A DNA stretch of 18,006 nucleotides from JAHJQQ01 sp041739295 (lineage in GTDB: Bacteria > Pseudomonadota > Gammaproteobacteria > Thiohalobacterales > Thiohalobacteraceae), in contig JBGSOE010000376.1 of NCBI GenBank assembly GCA_041739295.1, forward strand, positions 1 through 18,006. Direction: 5' to 3'. Of this stretch, positions 15,025 to 18,006 are shown piece by piece. The notes under the pieces are model-generated. The model was not told the DNA's origin. It worked only from the letters and a program-made list of their open reading frames with translations, and did not search any database. A program made the translations under genes and the position numbers. How positions within the stretch are numbered: position 1 is the stretch's first letter; every line of letters begins with the position of its first letter.

Positions 15025-15235
15025 TTTCTCAACGCGAAGGCGCAGGAGATGCGCGAAGGAAATCCATTAACAAGTGTTAAGAGATAAGTCCCCTCCCCCT
15101 TGATGGGGGAGGGCCAGGGAGAGGGTGATGCGTCTTCCGATAGCCCCCTCTCCCTGGCCCTCTCCCGCGAGGGGAGAGGGGATTCACCCAGTAATGTTTA
15201 ATCAGGATTACCCTTCAGCATCTTCGCGTTGAAAG
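15025..15235. repeat. Nested inverted-repeat element 4 (ACGCGAAGG type), composite
   Basis: The outer arms are 15025-15065 and 15205-15235. They share TTTC-AACGCGAAG, then GAAGG and AATCC when the right arm is read on the complementary strand, with an insertion or deletion in the middle. Units of about 9 bp (ACGCGAAGG, TGCGCGAAGG) resemble those of the other elements. Inside are a perfect 14-bp palindrome, TTAACA-AG-TGTTAA (15067-15080), and the GC-rich inner element (15087-15184). It fills the hldE-hldD gap and its right arm ends 25 bp before the hldD start. Confidence 0.75.
15087..15184 (+). repeat. GC-rich triple-hairpin palindrome, copy 1
   Basis: Three perfect pairings are visible: CCCTCCCCC (15091-15099) with GGGGGAGGG (15105-15113), loop TTGAT; CCCTCTCCC (15158-15166) with GGGAGAGGG (15172-15180); and a 15-bp arm GGGCCAGGGAGAGGG (15111-15125) with its complement at 15146-15160, loop of 20. 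The last competes with or joins the other two. The CCCTCTCCCTGGCCC type of sequence is a widespread intergenic repeat in proteobacteria. As RNA it would form very stable hairpins between hldE and hldD and may stop or pause RNA polymerase or block exonucleases. An inverted copy lies after hldD. Confidence 0.85.
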
Positions 15236-15245
15236 TTTGTATATG

Positions 15246-15251
15246 AAAGGA
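15246..15251 (+). promoter_or_regulatory. Ribosome-binding site of hldD
   Basis: AAAGGA lies eight bases before the ATG at 15260 and is the clearest Shine-Dalgarno sequence of the hldE-hldD-waaA block. It begins 10 bp after the right arm of inverted-repeat element 4 ends, so the site is outside that structure. Confidence 0.6.
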
Positions 15252-15259
15252 CATGCAAC

Positions 15260-16219
15260 ATGATCATAGTCACCGGCGGGGCCGGCTTTATCGGTTCGAA
15301 CATCGTCAAGGCGCTGAATGCGCGTGGGCGCACGGATATCCTGGTTGTCGATAATCTGTCCAGTGGCGTGAAATTCAAAAACCTCGCCGACTGCGAGATT
15401 GCCGACTATATGGACAAGGAAGACTTTATTGCCCAGATCGCGGCCGGCGGTAAATTCGGCGCCAGGGTCGAGGCGGTATTTCATGAGGGCGCCTGTTCAT
15501 CCACTACTGAGTGGGATGGGCGCTACATGATGCGCAACAACTACGATTACTCGAAGACGCTGTTGAACTACTGTCTCGACAAACAGGCCGCCTATATCTA
15601 TGCCTCATCGGCGTCTGTATACGGCGCCGGTCGCGTCTTTAAGGAAATCCGCGAACACGAAGAGCCACTCAACGTTTACGGCTATTCAAAATTTCTGTTC
15701 GACCAGTATGTGCGCCGCATCCTGCCAGCCGCCAAGAGCCAGATCGCCGGCTTTCGCTATTTCAATGTCTATGGCCCGCGCGAACAGCATAAGGGCAGCA
15801 TGGCAAGTGTCGCGTTCCATTTGAATACACAAATACGCGATACCGGACAGGTTAAACTTTTCGAAGGTTGTGATGGCTATGGGGATGGTGAGCAACGTCG
15901 TGACTTTATCTATGTCGGCGATGCGGTGGATGTGAATCTTTGGTTCTTGGATCATCCCGAAAAATCCGGCATTTTCAACGTCGGTACCGGACGCAGTCAG
16001 CCATTCAATGATATAGCGCGCGCCGTCATCGCCTGGCACGGCCGTGGCGAGCTTGAGTACGTGCCTTTCCCCGATCACCTGCGCGGTCGTTATCAGAGTT
16101 TCACCGAGGCGGATATCAGTGCACTACGTGCTGCTGGGTATGATAAGCCGTTTAAGAGCGTCGAGCAGGGCGTGGCGCTGTATATGGAGCAGCTCAATGA
16201 TTCGGACGCAGAAATCTGA
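15260..16219 (+). CDS. hldD: ADP-L-glycero-D-manno-heptose 6-epimerase
   Basis: HldD (RfaD/WaaD) inverts C6 of ADP-D-glycero-D-manno-heptose to give ADP-L-glycero-D-manno-heptose, the donor of inner-core heptosyltransferases; it is a cytoplasmic NADP-dependent short-chain dehydrogenase-type enzyme. The 319 residues fit the family. VTGGAGFIGS (4-13) is the dinucleotide fold. The catalytic residues are in the expected places: S116 in YASSASVYG, Y140 and K144 in YGYSK, and K178 in YGPREQHKGS; to my recollection Y140, K144 and K178 have the same numbers in E. coli. The ATG has a good ribosome-binding site. The gene is isolated from hldE and waaA by gaps of 239 and 254 bp, each with a nested inverted-repeat element, so it may be transcribed partly on its own despite the pathway link. 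Confidence 0.97.
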   Translation: MIIVTGGAGFIGSNIVKALNARGRTDILVVDNLSSGVKFKNLADCEIADYMDKEDFIAQIAAGGKFGARVEAVFHEGACSSTTEWDGRYMMRNNYDYSKTLLNYCLDKQAAYIYASSASVYGAGRVFKEIREHEEPLNVYGYSKFLFDQYVRRILPAAKSQIAGFRYFNVYGPREQHKGSMASVAFHLNTQIRDTGQVKLFEGCDGYGDGEQRRDFIYVGDAVDVNLWFLDHPEKSGIFNVGTGRSQPFNDIARAVIAWHGRGELEYVPFPDHLRGRYQSFTEADISALRAAGYDKPFKSVEQGVALYMEQLNDSDAEI

Positions 16220-16230
16220 ATAGAAAGTCA

Positions 16231-16442
16231 TACCGCATAAGGATGCGAGAGTGGGTGCGAGAACCTTGAGTTACTGTTGCTTCATGGATTCCCTCTCCCG
16301 CGAGGGGAGAGGGCCAGGGTGAGGGGGCTGTCAGAGAGTACTCCACCCTCTCCCTGGCCCTCCCCCGTCAAGGGGGAGGGGACTGTTTAATTAGCGTTCG
16401 TCTTGTGTTTTCGCGCGCGCACCCTCGCATCCTTTGTGGTTA
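16231..16442. repeat. Nested inverted-repeat element 5 (GGATGCGAG type), composite
   Basis: The outer arms are 16231-16263 and 16408-16442. Read on the complementary strand, the right arm shares ACC-CA-AAGGATGCGAG with the left arm and continues with similar GTGCG and GCGA runs. They enclose the GC-rich palindrome copy 2. The left arm starts 12 bp after the hldD stop and the right arm ends 31 bp before the waaA start, so the element fills nearly the entire gap. The arm sequence is another variant of the purine-rich approximately 9-bp design of the other elements. Confidence 0.75.
16287..16384 (-). repeat. GC-rich triple-hairpin palindrome, copy 2 (inverted relative to copy 1)
   Basis: On the complementary strand this matches copy 1 (15087-15184) almost end to end, including AGTCCCCTCCCCC, the GGGCCAGGGAGAGGGTG arm and the final CCCTCTCCC hairpin. 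The differences cluster in the about 18-base central loop, which is unrelated, and in single bases such as the TTGAC loop in place of TTGAT. Hairpins are CCCTCTCCC (16291-16299) with GGGAGAGGG (16305-16313) and CCCTCCCCC with GGGGGAGGG (about 16358-16380). Conserved stems with a variable loop point to a structure-defined element. Confidence 0.85.
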
Positions 16443-16473
16443 AACTGTTGTTGTCATTAACTCGGACTACCGC

Positions 16474-17745
16474 GTGCGCATCCTCTATACCATTCTTCTC
16501 TATCTCCTGACACCCTTCGTGCTGCTGCGCTTGGTGTGGCGTGGCATGCGTGCCCCCGCCTACTGGCAGCGTTGGGGCGAGCGCTTCGGGTTCGTTCCTG
16601 ATGCAAAAGGCGCCGATCCGATCTGGGTGCATGCCGTATCCGTCGGTGAGGTGCAGGCGGCGGTACCGTTGCTGCGCGCGTTACTCAAACGCTATCCGGA
16701 TGTGCCGCTGTTGGTGACGACGACTACACCGACAGGTTCCGAACAGGTGCTTAATCTGTTCGAGACACGCGTGCAGCATGTGTATATGCCGTACGATCTA
16801 CCAGATGTAGTACACCGTTTTCTGACGCGTGCGCGACCGCGGCTGGCGTTGATCATGGAAACCGAAATCTGGCCGAACCTGTATCACGCCTGCGCCAGGC
16901 GCGGTATACCAGTGTTGCTGGTGAATGCGCGCTTGTCGGAGCGATCTGCGGCCGGTTACCAGCGTGTGCATCGGTTGACGGCAGCGACATTGAGTTGCCT
17001 GCGCGGCATCGCTGCGCAGGGACGCGCCGATGCTGATCATCTTGTTGAGCTGGGTGCGCCGCCAGAGCGGGTCAAGGTCACTGGCAGTATCAAATTCGAT
17101 ATGCAGATCCCAGCCAGCATCACAGAGCGCGCGGCGGTACTGCGCCGTGATTGGGGTATGCAGCGTCCGGTATGGATTGCCGCCAGTTCGCATGAAGGCG
17201 AAGACGAGATGATTTTGGATGCACACCGCAGTGTTCGTGAGCGCTTTCCAACGGCATTGTTGGTTCTGGTGCCGCGGCATCCGGAACGTTTTGCGCGGGT
17301 GGCGTCATTGTGCCGTGAACAAAACTGGAAGACGGTATTGCGAAGTGAGCAGGTGCCAACCTCAGCCGATGCGGCAATTTTCGTCGGCGATAGCATGGGC
17401 GAACTGTTATTGTTTTTTGCAGCCACGGACGTCGCGTTCATTGGTGGTAGTCTGATCCCGCATGGAGGCCATAACCCATTGGAGGCCTCAGCTCAGCGTG
17501 TACCGGTTTTGTTTGGTCCGCATATGTTCAACTTTGCGCTGATCGCACAGTTGTTGTTGGAGGCGGGTGCCGCCCGCGAAGTGGGTGACAGTGGTCAATT
17601 GGCCGATAGCGTTGTGCATTGGCTGGCCGATCCCACGGCGAGAAATGCCGCCGGAGAACGCGGTGCCGCAGTGGTCGAAGCTAATAAGGGCGCACGCGAG
17701 GCGGTGTTGGCGATGGTGGAGGAGGCGCTGAAAGGAAGGGTTTAA
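16474..17745 (+). CDS. waaA: 3-deoxy-D-manno-octulosonic acid (Kdo) transferase
   Basis: WaaA (KdtA, family GT30) moves Kdo from CMP-Kdo to lipid IVA at the cytoplasmic face of the inner membrane, the first step of core assembly. The 423 residues match the usual 425 or so. An N-terminal hydrophobic anchor (about 3-20) is followed by YWQRWGERFGF. The catalytic Glu is E59 in WVHAVSVGEVQAA. Other family motifs are METEIWPNL, VLLVNARLSERSAAGYQ, GSIKFD, ASSHEGEDEMI, LVPRHPERF and FIGGSLIPHGGHNPLEA. The GTG at 16474 gives the standard N-terminus; no strong Shine-Dalgarno sequence precedes it. Whether it adds one, two or more Kdo residues cannot be told. It ends the hldE-hldD-waaA run, and its downstream gap holds inverted-repeat element 6. 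Confidence 0.96.
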   Translation: MRILYTILLYLLTPFVLLRLVWRGMRAPAYWQRWGERFGFVPDAKGADPIWVHAVSVGEVQAAVPLLRALLKRYPDVPLLVTTTTPTGSEQVLNLFETRVQHVYMPYDLPDVVHRFLTRARPRLALIMETEIWPNLYHACARRGIPVLLVNARLSERSAAGYQRVHRLTAATLSCLRGIAAQGRADADHLVELGAPPERVKVTGSIKFDMQIPASITERAAVLRRDWGMQRPVWIAASSHEGEDEMILDAHRSVRERFPTALLVLVPRHPERFARVASLCREQNWKTVLRSEQVPTSADAAIFVGDSMGELLLFFAATDVAFIGGSLIPHGGHNPLEASAQRVPVLFGPHMFNFALIAQLLLEAGAAREVGDSGQLADSVVHWLADPTARNAAGERGAAVVEANKGAREAVLAMVEEALKGRV

Positions 17746-17772
17746 GCCGCTAATGCCACCGAGAAAACGCTA

Positions 17773-17922
17773 TTTGAACCGCCAAGGACGCCAAGAACGC
17801 CAAGAATGATTATTGTTATTACTGGTTTGGTACTGCACACCCTTCGCTGATATATTCCAACGCAACACCTAGTCCAACGAAAACTCTAAACAAGATTTTC
17901 TTGGCGTCCTTGGCGGTTCAAA
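17773..17922. repeat. Inverted-repeat element 6 (CGCCAAGGA type)
   Basis: Arms 17773-17795 and 17900-17922 are a perfect 23-bp inverted repeat; the left side continues with more 9-bp units to 17806. The 31 bases at 17776-17806 are identical to 13326-13356 in element 3. The loop is AT-rich and shows no second palindrome. Seven T follow the right arm (17926-17932), so it might also end waaA transcription, although a 104-base loop is long for an intrinsic terminator. Confidence 0.85.
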
Positions 17923-17958
17923 ATATTTTTTTGTTGAGGCTCTTCGCGCATTGGTGGT

Positions 17959-18006
17959 TCAATACATCATCGGATCAACGAAGTCAGAGCCTTGAACTGC
18001 GGATGG
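17959..18006 (-). CDS. Possible C-terminal tail of a minus-strand gene entering from the right
   Basis: On the minus strand a frame open to the right edge ends in TGA at 17959-17961 with the tail GSDFVDPMMY. A second frame ending in TGA at 17967-17969 reads HPQFKALTSLIR and looks equally protein-like. Fifteen or fewer open codons are not significant on their own, and I recognise neither tail, so frame and identity are unresolved. A convergent neighbour of waaA with element 6 between the two ends would fit the pattern at 11133-11361. Confidence 0.3.
   Translation of the reverse strand, partial: PSAVQGSDFVDPMMY

Noticed and set aside
15087..16384. Composite transposon carrying hldD
   Set aside because: No transposase, the flanking copies are short palindromes, and hldD is in its normal pathway context with ordinary codon use.
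17900..17932. Strong intrinsic terminator of waaA
   Set aside because: The T-run follows the right arm, but its partner arm is 104 bases away; kept as a repeat with only possible terminator activity.

Overview
The window is a lipopolysaccharide (LPS) inner-core and lipid A assembly region of a Gram-negative bacterium, most likely a gammaproteobacterium. It encodes a fused heptose kinase/adenylyltransferase (HldE), the epimerase HldD, the Kdo transferase WaaA, an LpxL-type lipid A acyltransferase, an O-antigen ligase-like membrane protein, three family-9 (heptosyltransferase-type) and two family-4 glycosyltransferases. The single-chain HldE is typical of gammaproteobacteria; many betaproteobacteria split it into two proteins. 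No genus can be named from the sequence.

Layout, left to right. 1-2900 (+) is a tight operon: an ELM1-family protein cut by the left edge, a GT4 glycosyltransferase and a GT9 glycosyltransferase. 2972-3361 (-) is a small DUF6165-type protein. 3496-4719 (+) is the O-antigen ligase/polymerase-like protein, whose stop codon overlaps that of a convergent GT4 gene (4716-5774, -). 6072-7052 (+) is a second GT9, convergent with a COG2509-type FAD protein (7071-8702, -). 9042-11132 (+) is a PAS-PAS-GGDEF-EAL cyclic-di-GMP protein, the only clear signalling gene. 11362-13190 (-) is a two-gene unit, lpxL-like then a third GT9, joined by an ATGA overlap. 13587-17745 (+) holds hldE, hldD and waaA, separated by long repeat-filled gaps. 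The last 48 bases may carry the tail of a minus-strand gene.

HldE makes ADP-D-glycero-D-manno-heptose, HldD epimerises it to the L-glycero form, WaaA puts Kdo on lipid A precursor, the GT9 and GT4 enzymes would extend the core, the LpxL-like enzyme finishes lipid A acylation, and the ligase-like protein would attach O-antigen to the core. This pathway order is established knowledge; the acceptor of each glycosyltransferase cannot be read from sequence.

The most unusual feature is in the gaps. Six of the eight intergenic gaps longer than 100 bp hold a large inverted-repeat element. Its outer arms are purine-rich on the left, pyrimidine-rich on the right, and built from units of about 9 bp resembling CGCCAAGGA. 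The arm sequence differs between sites (CGCCAAGGA, ACACAGAGG, ACGCGAAGG, ACACGGAAG, GGATGCGAG), yet the layout is the same. In three of them a different palindromic element is nested inside. Two near-identical GC-rich inner palindromes lie in opposite orientation on either side of hldD, and a 31-bp identical arm brackets the hldE-hldD-waaA block. I see no rRNA, tRNA, CRISPR array, transposase or integrase.
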